A DNA stretch of 45,216 nucleotides from Planctomycetaceae bacterium (GTDB taxonomy: Bacteria; Planctomycetota; Planctomycetia; Pirellulales; Pirellulaceae). The translations under genes were made by a program, and so were the position numbers. Shown here piece after piece: positions 26,474-33,847 of the stretch (the stretch's first letter is position 1; the number at the start of each line of letters is the position of its first letter). The stretch is from contig JAHEBQ010000053.1 of assembly GCA_024642205.1 (NCBI GenBank), positions 1 through 45,216 on the forward strand, written 5' to 3'. A model generated the notes under the pieces. That model was not told the DNA's origin. It was given only the letters and a program-made list of their open reading frames with translations, and did not search any database.

Positions 26474-27381
26474 GCGCTGACCTCGGTTTGCGAAACGATC
26501 GTTGTCTCGTGATGAAATTGATCGTAGATTGCCCGGAGACCGATCGGCTGGACATAGACCTCGGCCAGCGGCGCCTCGGCCAGCCACTTCAGGACTTCGG
26601 AAAGTTCACCCGGAGTTTCAATTTGGACCGAATCACCATCCCGTTTGATCAACAGTTGTTTTCCGAGAGCTGCGGAAATCTCAGGGAGTTCGCCCCTCAA
26701 GTCTGCCAGGATCCGATGCTGTTTCATCAAGTCGCCCATTGACTGCAAATGGACCAGTTGACCCCGGCGAAGAATGGCAACACGGTCACAGGCGTCTTCG
26801 ATTTCCGGAAGCACATGAGACGAAAAAATGATCGTTCGGCCCGCCAATTTGGCCTCCTTGACCATCGCCATCACCCGACCGCGAACGGTCGGGTCGAGAT
26901 TGGCAGTCGGCTCGTCCAAAATCAAAACCGGCGTGCTGTTGGAAAGCGTTATTGCCAGGGCCAGTTTCTGCCTCATTCCGGTCGACATCAAACCGATCCA
27001 TCGCGACAGATCCAGCTCCAGCCGATCCGCGATCTCGACGGCTTTCTCAAAACTCGAGTTTTCGCGAAACCGGCAAAACAGTTGAAGTAAATTCCTGGCG
27101 CGCATCATTCGGTACAGCCGCGCGTCACCGGGCAGGTAGGACACCAGCCGATGTACTTCGACCCGATGTTGCCAACAGTCCAGTCCCCCAATCGTCGCCG
27201 TTCCGCTGGTCGGGTTGAGGAAACCCAGTAAGAGCCGGATCAACGTCGATTTGCCTGCTCCGTTGGGTCCAAGCAGCCCGAATACTTCGCCTTCCTCAAT
27301 CGAAAGCGTGCAGTCATCGAGGGCGGTAAACGCACCAAAGCGCTTGGTCAGCGATTGAGTATTAACGATTGATTCTGCCAT
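26470..27381 (-). CDS. ABC transporter ATP-binding protein (CcmA/drug-export type)
   Basis: A 303-residue ATPase. Walker A 'GPNGAGKST' lies at about 38-46, the ABC signature is a degenerate 'LMSTGMRQKLALA' at about 133-145, and Walker B 'LILDEPTANLD' at about 153-163, with the switch His in 'FSSHVLPEIEDACDR'. A C-terminal accessory region of about 80 residues follows, as in ABC-2 exporters. It energises the permease encoded directly downstream, whose GTG start overlaps its stop. It lies 11 bases after the DinB gene, so RidA, DinB, ATPase and permease form one transcription unit. Confidence 0.95.
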   Translation of the reverse strand: MAESIVNTQSLTKRFGAFTALDDCTLSIEEGEVFGLLGPNGAGKSTLIRLLLGFLNPTSGTATIGGLDCWQHRVEVHRLVSYLPGDARLYRMMRARNLLQLFCRFRENSSFEKAVEIADRLELDLSRWIGLMSTGMRQKLALAITLSNSTPVLILDEPTANLDPTVRGRVMAMVKEAKLAGRTIIFSSHVLPEIEDACDRVAILRRGQLVHLQSMGDLMKQHRILADLRGELPEISAALGKQLLIKRDGDSVQIETPGELSEVLKWLAEAPLAEVYVQPIGLRAIYDQFHHETTIVSQTEVSA

Positions 27382-27392
27382 TGACGTCCTGG

Positions 27393-27932
27393 TTACCTGA
27401 GCGGTTGTTTGCCCATTAATCGACGCAACATCCCAATCTGTCCGGAATGAATCATCTCATGGTCACCCGCAAACAACAAAGCCCCATAACGCGTTGCGAA
27501 GGCTGCATGGGGGGGACCCAGCGGCTCATCCAGTGAATCATCGTCAAAATTGACGATTTCCTTTCGCATCTGCCCGTGGACACGGTCAAGCGTTGCCAGA
27601 ATTTCCGCTGGATCAGGATAAGTGTCCGGGTCCGCAACCGGTTGCGTTCCGCGCATGAACAACTTCCGAAACCTGGTCGACATCAATTCCCTGTCAACGG
27701 CCAGATCTCGTCCGCGCTGTTGAAACAGGGTTAGTCCGTATTGTGACATCGCCAGGTGGCCGACCTGCCAGGCAATATGGGTGGTGAACGATTCGGGGCT
27801 CCAGAACCAGTCGTCGTCCTCCAGATCAACGAGTAACGAACGACTGTATTTTCGTGCAAATTCAATATGCCGAATCGCAATGGAGAGCCGCTCGGACACG
27901 CTGTCAGCCAGGGGGTAGTTGTGGTCAAACAT
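27393..27932 (-). CDS. DinB-superfamily protein
   Basis: A 179-residue helical protein of the DinB_2 type. Probable metal-ligand histidines occur in 'FTTHIAWQVGHLAMSQYG' and in the C-terminal 'GDHEMIHSGQIGMLRRLMG'. Members bind nickel or zinc, and several are thiol S-transferases; the function here is unknown. It sits 33 bases after RidA and 11 bases before the ABC ATPase in a compact minus-strand operon. It is the second DinB-fold gene within 3 kb, but its sequence differs clearly from the YfiT-type protein at 24774, so they are not recent duplicates. Confidence 0.87.
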   Translation of the reverse strand: MFDHNYPLADSVSERLSIAIRHIEFARKYSRSLLVDLEDDDWFWSPESFTTHIAWQVGHLAMSQYGLTLFQQRGRDLAVDRELMSTRFRKLFMRGTQPVADPDTYPDPAEILATLDRVHGQMRKEIVNFDDDSLDEPLGPPHAAFATRYGALLFAGDHEMIHSGQIGMLRRLMGKQPLR

Positions 27933-27965
27933 ATCATTGCATGCAAAATTCAGGACGCCGATTTT

Positions 27966-28436
27966 TCAGCTTTCAGTTTTCAATTCAAAAATCCCTTCGA
28001 TTTCCACCCTCACTCCCAATGGCAAGGCAGCAACTCCGACGGCGCTTCGCGTTCCGACGCCAACGTCAGCGCCGAACACTTGTGCCATCAGCTCACTGCA
28101 GCCATTGACTACCGCGGGCTGCTGCGTGAAATCGTCTGTGCAATAAACCATGCCAAACAGTTTGACAACTCGTTTGATTCTATCGAGGCTGCCCAGATGC
28201 GCTTGCAAAGTCGCAAGCATTGTCAAACCGGCCTGCTTTGCCGCTTCGTATCCTGCCTGTTGATCCACGTCTTTGCCAACGCAGCCTTTGAGCAGCGATC
28301 CGTCCGGCAGAACCGGGAGATGACCTGATGTATAACACATATTCCCGATGGTCAACGCCGGTTTATAGACGCCAACAGCCGAGGGGGCTGGTGGAAGTTC
28401 AAAACCCAGCTCTCGTAATTTCTCGTCTGCATTCAT
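27966..28436 (-). CDS. RidA/YjgF family protein (enamine/imine deaminase type)
   Basis: A 156-residue RidA-family protein. RidA hydrolyses reactive enamine and imine intermediates made by PLP enzymes. The family pattern is clear: 'MCYTSGHLPVLPDG', 'QHLGSLDRIKRVVKL'-type helix and strand, and 'GTRSAVGVAALPLGVRVEIEG', which carries the conserved Arg needed for activity (about residue 132). It belongs to the longer, 150-residue subgroup rather than the 128-residue RidA proper, so the natural substrate is uncertain. GGAG seven bases before the ATG gives a good ribosome site; the first gene of the RidA-DinB-ABC unit. Upstream the spacer to the M20 gene is 164 bases, long enough for a promoter. Confidence 0.92.
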   Translation of the reverse strand: MNADEKLRELGFELPPAPSAVGVYKPALTIGNMCYTSGHLPVLPDGSLLKGCVGKDVDQQAGYEAAKQAGLTMLATLQAHLGSLDRIKRVVKLFGMVYCTDDFTQQPAVVNGCSELMAQVFGADVGVGTRSAVGVAALPLGVRVEIEGIFELKTES

Positions 28437-28600
28437 TCGTCGACTCCGTTGAAAATTGTTGTATTCCTATATGAAAAAAGAGATTATCAGAAGGTCGCCG
28501 CATTGTGACCAGTGGTTTCCAATCCCTTTCGCCGGTCGGCGTCGTCCGTCGCCTGTCCCAAACCTGCAGCAAAAGAAAGCGCGCCGCCAAGTTCATCCTG

Positions 28601-29908
28601 TCATTCTTTTTTCAACAACGCCAACGCCGCACTGCTCATCGTCACGACGCCGACTTCCAGCGATTTTTCGATATCCGGATAGAATGTGGCCGAATGAAGT
28701 GACGGAGGCTCGATTTTCATCTCCTTGAACCGGTCGAGTCGTTTTTGGTCGACGACGCCCAGGAAGTACATCAGACTTTTGACACCGGCACGACCATACT
28801 GGCTGAAGTCCTCTCCCCCCATTACCGGCTCGGCTTCGCTGACATTTTCCGCGCCCAGTTCTTCCACAAACAGATCGGTCATTTGACCGGTAAGCTCGAC
28901 ATCATTCGCCAGCGACGGTGTCCCTTCGGAGACCTTGATTGTCGGCTCAGCGGCTCCGACACTCATCGCGGCGGCTCTGGCCTTTCGTTTGATCCCTTCG
29001 ATCAGTTGCTGGCGGACGTCTTCCGAATAGCTTCTCACTGTCAGTTGCAGATGGCAACTGTCCGAGATGATGTTGTGTTTTGTTCCGGCGTGAATCGACC
29101 CGACCGTGATCACCGCAGCCTCGATCGGTTTGATTTCACGGGAAACAATCGTTTGAACGTCGAGAACGAATTTCGCGGCCTCGACCACCGGATCGATCGT
29201 TGTATGAGGATAAGCCCCGTGACCGCCGCGACCATACAGGGTCACATCGACGCTGTCAACGTTGGCCATGGCATAGCCGGGCCGAAGTGCAACCTTGCCA
29301 CTGGGTACAACGGCACTGCAATGCAATGCCAGCGCGAAATCCGGTTTCACGAATTTTTCGAACAAGCCATCATTCAACATGGCTGCGGCACCCGATCCGC
29401 GTTCCTCCGCAGGCTGACCAATGAACATCAAACGTCCGGACCAGAGGTCTTTGTTGGCCGACATGTATCGAGCCACGCCAATGAATGTCGTCATGTGGAC
29501 ATCGTGACCACAAGCATGCATGACGCCCACCGAGTTGCCTTCGGCATCGGTCACCTTGACCGTCGATGCATAAGGCAGGTTGGTCGCCTCGGTAACGGGT
29601 AAAGCGTCGAGATCGGTTCGGATCATGACCGTCGGCCCTGCACCGTTCTCGATCATGCCGACGACGCCATGACCACCGACATCCTGGGTAACCGTTGCGC
29701 CGGCAGCGGCCAACTCCCGGGACAATCGAGCGGCCGTTGCCTTTTCTTCAAACGAGAGTTCCGGATTTTGATGGAAATGAAGGTAAAGCCTGGACAAAGG
29801 TTTGAGATTGGCGTTTACCCAATCACGCGGTTCATCTGCCTGGACGTTAACCAATGCAAAGCCACTGAGGGCCAACGACAGGATTGAGGACTGGAAAGTT
29901 CGATTCAT
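28601..29908 (-). CDS. Exported M20D amidohydrolase (hippurate/N-acyl-amino-acid hydrolase type)
   Basis: A 435-residue metallohydrolase that cleaves N-acyl-amino acids or related amides. A signal peptide (MNRTFQSSILSLALSGFALV, cut near QADEP) shows export, which is less usual for this family. Metal ligands of the M20D group are C133 and H135 in 'HACGHD', E169 in 'PAEERGSGA', H196 in 'LHCSAV', and the late His in 'PSLHSATFYPD'; 'MGGEDFSQY' is also present. An in-frame ATG at 29992 would add 28 residues before the signal peptide and is less likely. It follows the endonuclease/phosphatase-fold gene by 49 bases on the same strand. Confidence 0.93.
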   Translation of the reverse strand: MNRTFQSSILSLALSGFALVNVQADEPRDWVNANLKPLSRLYLHFHQNPELSFEEKATAARLSRELAAAGATVTQDVGGHGVVGMIENGAGPTVMIRTDLDALPVTEATNLPYASTVKVTDAEGNSVGVMHACGHDVHMTTFIGVARYMSANKDLWSGRLMFIGQPAEERGSGAAAMLNDGLFEKFVKPDFALALHCSAVVPSGKVALRPGYAMANVDSVDVTLYGRGGHGAYPHTTIDPVVEAAKFVLDVQTIVSREIKPIEAAVITVGSIHAGTKHNIISDSCHLQLTVRSYSEDVRQQLIEGIKRKARAAAMSVGAAEPTIKVSEGTPSLANDVELTGQMTDLFVEELGAENVSEAEPVMGGEDFSQYGRAGVKSLMYFLGVVDQKRLDRFKEMKIEPPSLHSATFYPDIEKSLEVGVVTMSSAALALLKKE

Positions 29909-29957
29909 GGTGTTCGCCAAAAAATGAAAAATACGGTATGCGAGACAACAGGCCCTA

Positions 29958-30677
29958 TCATAGCGGCTTTTCCGCGAGCGCAGCTTTTCCACTCATCGCA
30001 AAATGATCCGACAGATGGAACTTTTTTCCTTGGACCTGAATTGGTTGGTCCCAGACCCTGACGTTCGAGACCTTGACGTTCCTACTGTGGAAATACCGCG
30101 TATAGTATGCCGTGTATTTCCTGTCGCCATCCCGAAACTGGTTTGTCCGGCTATTCCAGGTCGCTCGCGGCGGGAGCTTCCCCTCGAAACCAAGATGCGA
30201 CCATGATTCCACTTCGCTCGTTCGCGTGTTCGTGTCCCCCGCGATCAACAAAGCGGGTGTCCCGCAAGTCTTGGCGAGGCGTTCCAACGAAGCAAACCTC
30301 TTCTGTTTGCCGTTAGGCCCTGGTTCCAAATGGACATTCGCAAACGAAATCCCCGCGGATCGTATCGACGTCAGGATAGCGAATTTATCGACAGTCCTGC
30401 TTTGCAGGCTTTCCATCAACTCGTGCCGCGCGAGGGTCGCGATATTTCCAGAGTGAGTAATCGTATTGGCCGGAACCAGGTCATGCGTTTCGACGTAGGG
30501 GACCAGTCCGGGCAGCTCCTGAAAAAACACGAAGTCGGGGTCCAAATCAAGAATGAACTCGCGAACCCTCGCTTCGGCCTGATCCAATTGCCAATTTGCC
30601 GGCGCCTGGTGGGATTTTTCCAACAGGCAAAGATTCCAGGTCAGAAAAGTGTAGGACTTTCGTTTGGATTCGGGCAT
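29958..30677 (-). CDS. Endonuclease/exonuclease/phosphatase-fold protein
   Basis: A 239-residue member of the EEP superfamily (DNase I, inositol phosphatase and similar folds). Catalytic motifs visible are N15 in 'TWNLCLLE', E54 in 'FFQEL', 'NVHLEPG', 'IAGDTNTR' and a terminal 'LSDHFAM', so the active site is complete. The substrate cannot be told from the fold: nucleic acid, phospholipid or a phosphate ester are all possible. The open frame runs 65 codons further upstream, into the 3' end of the gamma-glutamyltransferase gene; the ATG at 30677 is the one that puts the first conserved strand near the start. No signal peptide is apparent with this start. Confidence 0.83.
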   Translation of the reverse strand: MPESKRKSYTFLTWNLCLLEKSHQAPANWQLDQAEARVREFILDLDPDFVFFQELPGLVPYVETHDLVPANTITHSGNIATLARHELMESLQSRTVDKFAILTSIRSAGISFANVHLEPGPNGKQKRFASLERLAKTCGTPALLIAGDTNTRTSEVESWSHLGFEGKLPPRATWNSRTNQFRDGDRKYTAYYTRYFHSRNVKVSNVRVWDQPIQVQGKKFHLSDHFAMSGKAALAEKPL

Positions 30678-30801
30678 TGGACTCGCTGTAACAGGGAACT
30701 GATCGATGGGCTGGAACATGCTGGCCCCGAGGCAGGCAACCCAAACAGCCTCGGCAATCAGGTTTGGCTTCCCGGTGGCGTTGTCCCTCGACCAATCACG
30801 A

Positions 30802-32565
30802 TCACTGCCCCATTGCTTTCCCTGTTGTCCGCGGATCATACGCACCGGTAAATGTTTTGGTAACCGGGTCAAACGAAATTCCCTGGCAAATCCCCATTCC
30901 GGATGATCGCCGGATCGAATGATTGCGAGAAGTCAGGCCTTTAACGACATTGGGATCAAAATTCGATTCCAACAGGAGGTCCGTGGGAGCCCATTGATGG
31001 TGCAGGCGCGGTTGGGCGATGGCTTCCCCGATGGGCATGCCAAGGTCCAGGTGATTGATGATCGCCCAGAGCACTTCCGTAATGATTTTTGGTCCTCCCG
31101 CTGCGCCAACGGTCAGAATGGGCTGCCCGTCCCTGAGCACAATCGTCGGACTCATACTCGATAATGGCCTTTTTCCGGCTTCGACTGAATTTTTTTCGCC
31201 TCCCACGAGCCCAAAAGCATTCGGTTTTCCGGGGATCGCGACAAAGTCGTCCATCTGGTTGTTCATGATGACACCGGTGCCGGGAATAACATATTTGGCA
31301 CCAAAGGTTGTGTTGACGGTTGTGGTCAAGGCGACCCAGTTTCCATCGGCGTCCGCCGCAGCCACATGGGTCGTATGCCGTTCGAAGAACTCGGAATCGG
31401 CATTCGGGGGCGTGCCGTGCTGGGACGCGACGACGGTGGAAAGGTCGATTCTTTGGGCGAGCTCGATTGCATAGTTTTTATCGATCAAGCCCAGTGGTAC
31501 TTCGACAAAATCCGGATCTCCCAGCCAATACGCGCGATCGGCAAAGGCCAGCTTCATCGCTTCGGCGACGACGTGGTACATTTTGGCCGGCTCGTCGTCG
31601 TACAGCTGTTTCAAATCGAATTGCTCCAGGATGTTCAGCACTTGCGCAACATGGACACCACCTGAACTTGGCGGTGGAAACCCGACGATCTCATAGCCGC
31701 GATACGTCGTCCTGACGGGTGTGCGATCGACCGTTTGGTAATTCGAGACGTCCTCGAATGTCATGACACCGCCGTTTTCTTTCATCCATTTGTCGGTGGC
31801 CTTCGCGAATTCGCCGTGATAAAACCAGTCGGTTCCTTTCTGTGCGATATTCGCGTAGGTTGCAGCGAGGTCTTTTTGGACGAGTTTTTCGTCAAATTCG
31901 TAGGGTCTGATCTGTTTGCTGCTGGGATCTTCGCGAAAAAAAATTTTTGCGGTCGCCGGAAATCGACTCATCTGCCGCTTGGTTCCTTGCAGGTTGTCCG
32001 CGTAGGCCCTCGTAATGGGGAAGCCCTCGTTGGCGGCCTTTGCCCCCATTCGTAACGCGCTCTTCAAACTGAGGCGTCCATGTTTTTCGACTGCCTGGCC
32101 ATAGGCCTTCAGTGCCCCTGGAACGCCGCTGGCCAAGGCCCCTGTCCGGCTGGGACCCGAGATCGATCCCTGGACGTCGCGAAAGAGATTCTTGTGGGCC
32201 GCCGACGGGGCCATTTCGCGACCATCGATGGCAAAGAACTCTCCCGCTGAATTCCGAATAAGGATAAAACACCCGCCTCCAATACCCGAGTTGTAATTGT
32301 CGACCACACCCAGCGTCAAAGCCGTCGCAATGGCGGCGTCGACCGCGTTACCTCCTTGGGCAAACGCGTCCAAGCCGGCTCGCGTGGCCAAGGGGTGGAC
32401 CGACGCGATCATATTCATTTTCGACGACGCGGTATTGGACAACCGGTCCTGCTGCGAGACGGACGCTGGACGCTCCAAGGTCGCAGTCTGCCAGGCTTGC
32501 GAGGGCGACGAATTGAACGTGATTGTAAATGCAAACAGGCCCAAAACGAGGAAACGGTTGTTCAT
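30802..32565 (-). CDS. ggt: Gamma-glutamyltransferase, exported
   Basis: A 587-residue proenzyme that removes the gamma-glutamyl group from glutathione and related compounds. A signal peptide (FLVLGLFAFTITFNSSPSQA) directs export. The protein self-cleaves before the catalytic Thr398 in 'RHTTHVAAADADGNWVA', giving a large and a small subunit; the following 'TTTVNTTFG' and 'NNQMDDF' and the late 'GGEKNSVEAGKRPLSSMSP' are substrate-site motifs. The N-terminal 'NMIASVHPLATRAGLDAF' and 'GIGGGCFILIR' are typical. It is the first gene of a minus-strand run with the EEP-fold protein and the M20D amidohydrolase; the latter two products also handle amides or esters, so a shared role in scavenging is possible but unproven. 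Confidence 0.95.
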   Translation of the reverse strand: MNNRFLVLGLFAFTITFNSSPSQAWQTATLERPASVSQQDRLSNTASSKMNMIASVHPLATRAGLDAFAQGGNAVDAAIATALTLGVVDNYNSGIGGGCFILIRNSAGEFFAIDGREMAPSAAHKNLFRDVQGSISGPSRTGALASGVPGALKAYGQAVEKHGRLSLKSALRMGAKAANEGFPITRAYADNLQGTKRQMSRFPATAKIFFREDPSSKQIRPYEFDEKLVQKDLAATYANIAQKGTDWFYHGEFAKATDKWMKENGGVMTFEDVSNYQTVDRTPVRTTYRGYEIVGFPPPSSGGVHVAQVLNILEQFDLKQLYDDEPAKMYHVVAEAMKLAFADRAYWLGDPDFVEVPLGLIDKNYAIELAQRIDLSTVVASQHGTPPNADSEFFERHTTHVAAADADGNWVALTTTVNTTFGAKYVIPGTGVIMNNQMDDFVAIPGKPNAFGLVGGEKNSVEAGKRPLSSMSPTIVLRDGQPILTVGAAGGPKIITEVLWAIINHLDLGMPIGEAIAQPRLHHQWAPTDLLLESNFDPNVVKGLTSRNHSIRRSSGMGICQGISFDPVTKTFTGAYDPRTTGKAMGQ

Positions 32566-32754
32566 CTTGAACTCTCTGTCTATAGGTCAGGCCGGACGGA
32601 TAATCCATGCATACGACATGCGCCCGGCTGTTGATGAAAACGAATCGGTGGAACTCCTGGACAGTATACCGCCTGGCAGCCGGAAGGGTTCGACCGTCGC
32701 CTTGAACGCTGGTTCGTCTTGCGATGTATAAAGCTTGTCCTTTAAGCTGTCTGT

Positions 32755-33651
32755 ATGTCAAGCAAGCCGCCCGCCGATCCCGATTCAAAAAACCCAGGTC
32801 CTGACGATTTCGACTCACAGGAGCCGGATGTCCATGTCAATGCCGATTTCAACTTGGCGATGGAAAAATCGGCGGATTCAAATTCTCCCGGAACCGACCC
32901 ACCGGAAGAAGATGATGATGGTTTTGGCGAAGAAGAGTTTTCGCTGGATCAACTGAGTCAAGCCTACGCGGAAGTCTTGAAAACCCGGACCGGGATGGAA
33001 GTTGACGGCCTGGCAGAATCAACCACAGTACTTGACGATCAAAACGAACTCGATTTCAGCGAAGATGACCATCCGGCAGAGACTCCCTCCGTCGACGACA
33101 ACGCAGGTTGCCCCATTTCTCCCGAGTCCATCATCGAATCAATATTGTTCGTTGGTGCCCCCAAAGACGTCGTCCTGAACAGTCGCAAAATGGCCGCGGT
33201 GCTGAGAGATGTGAGTCCCAAGGAAGTCACCAAAATCGTACGTGCACTTAATGCGAAGTACGAGCAGGAAGATGCGGCTTATCGAATTGAGTCCGAAGGT
33301 GGCGTCTTCAAGATGGTGCTCGATCCCAAACTGATTGAATTCCAACAGCATTTCCATGGTCGCGATCGCCAGGTTCGCTTGACCCAGGCAGCGATCGATG
33401 TCATGGCAATCGTCGCATATAACCAGCCGGTAACACGAGAACAGGTTGAGAAAATCCGAGGCAAGCCCAGTGGTAGCGTTTTGTCGCAACTCGTTCGGCG
33501 ACAACTGTTGAACATCGAGCCCGGCGAAACGAACTCCAAAATCAAGTATTTCGAAACAACAGACCGGTTTCTGGACCTGTTTCAGCTGGAAGAAATCGCG
33601 GATCTGCCGCAAAGTCACGATGTTTCGGATATGGATGAACTGGCTGATTGA
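32755..33651 (+). CDS. scpB: Segregation and condensation protein B with acidic N-terminal extension
   Basis: ScpB is the winged-helix subunit that joins ScpA and SMC in the bacterial condensin complex for chromosome segregation. The conserved part starts at about residue 121 ('ESIIESILFVG') and has two winged helices, with 'YRIESEGGVFKMV', 'LTQAAIDVMAIVAYNQPVTR' and 'IRGKPSGSVLSQLVRRQLL'. The first 120 residues are a low-complexity Asp/Glu/Ser/Pro-rich extension not found in most bacterial ScpB. Its start has no clear Shine-Dalgarno. The partner scpA is not adjacent, unlike in many bacteria. Confidence 0.93.
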   Translation: MSSKPPADPDSKNPGPDDFDSQEPDVHVNADFNLAMEKSADSNSPGTDPPEEDDDGFGEEEFSLDQLSQAYAEVLKTRTGMEVDGLAESTTVLDDQNELDFSEDDHPAETPSVDDNAGCPISPESIIESILFVGAPKDVVLNSRKMAAVLRDVSPKEVTKIVRALNAKYEQEDAAYRIESEGGVFKMVLDPKLIEFQQHFHGRDRQVRLTQAAIDVMAIVAYNQPVTREQVEKIRGKPSGSVLSQLVRRQLLNIEPGETNSKIKYFETTDRFLDLFQLEEIADLPQSHDVSDMDELAD

Positions 33652-33833
33652 CCGTTTCAATTCCGAAAGGTTGATTGTGCAACCGATGGCATGTTGCCCG
33701 TAAGACCTTAACGGCACCAGTACAGGAACGGGTCGTGCCCGGATTTCGCCCTGTCAGATCGTCTGTCGCAGGGCTGAAATGCGCGAACAACGGAAATAGA
33801 ACGTGCTAGACTGACATCGTCATGTCGTTTCGC

Positions 33834-33839
33834 AAGGAG
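33834..33839 (+). promoter_or_regulatory. Strong Shine-Dalgarno AAGGAG of the selenoprotein gene
   Basis: AAGGAG lies eight bases before the ATG at 33848. It is one of the strongest ribosome sites in the window, and it fixes the start of the UGA-containing gene and argues that the gene is translated. Confidence 0.8.
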
Positions 33840-33847
33840 AAGAATCG

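Noticed and set aside
30167..30180. Second copy of the 668-735 palindrome (CGGCGGGAGCTTC-like match)
   Set aside because: Only about a dozen bases match, without the second arm, and they lie inside a coding sequence.
30678..30872. Longer start for the EEP-fold gene
   Set aside because: The extra residues overlap the 3' end of ggt and precede the first conserved strand without any match; the ATG at 30677 fits the family.
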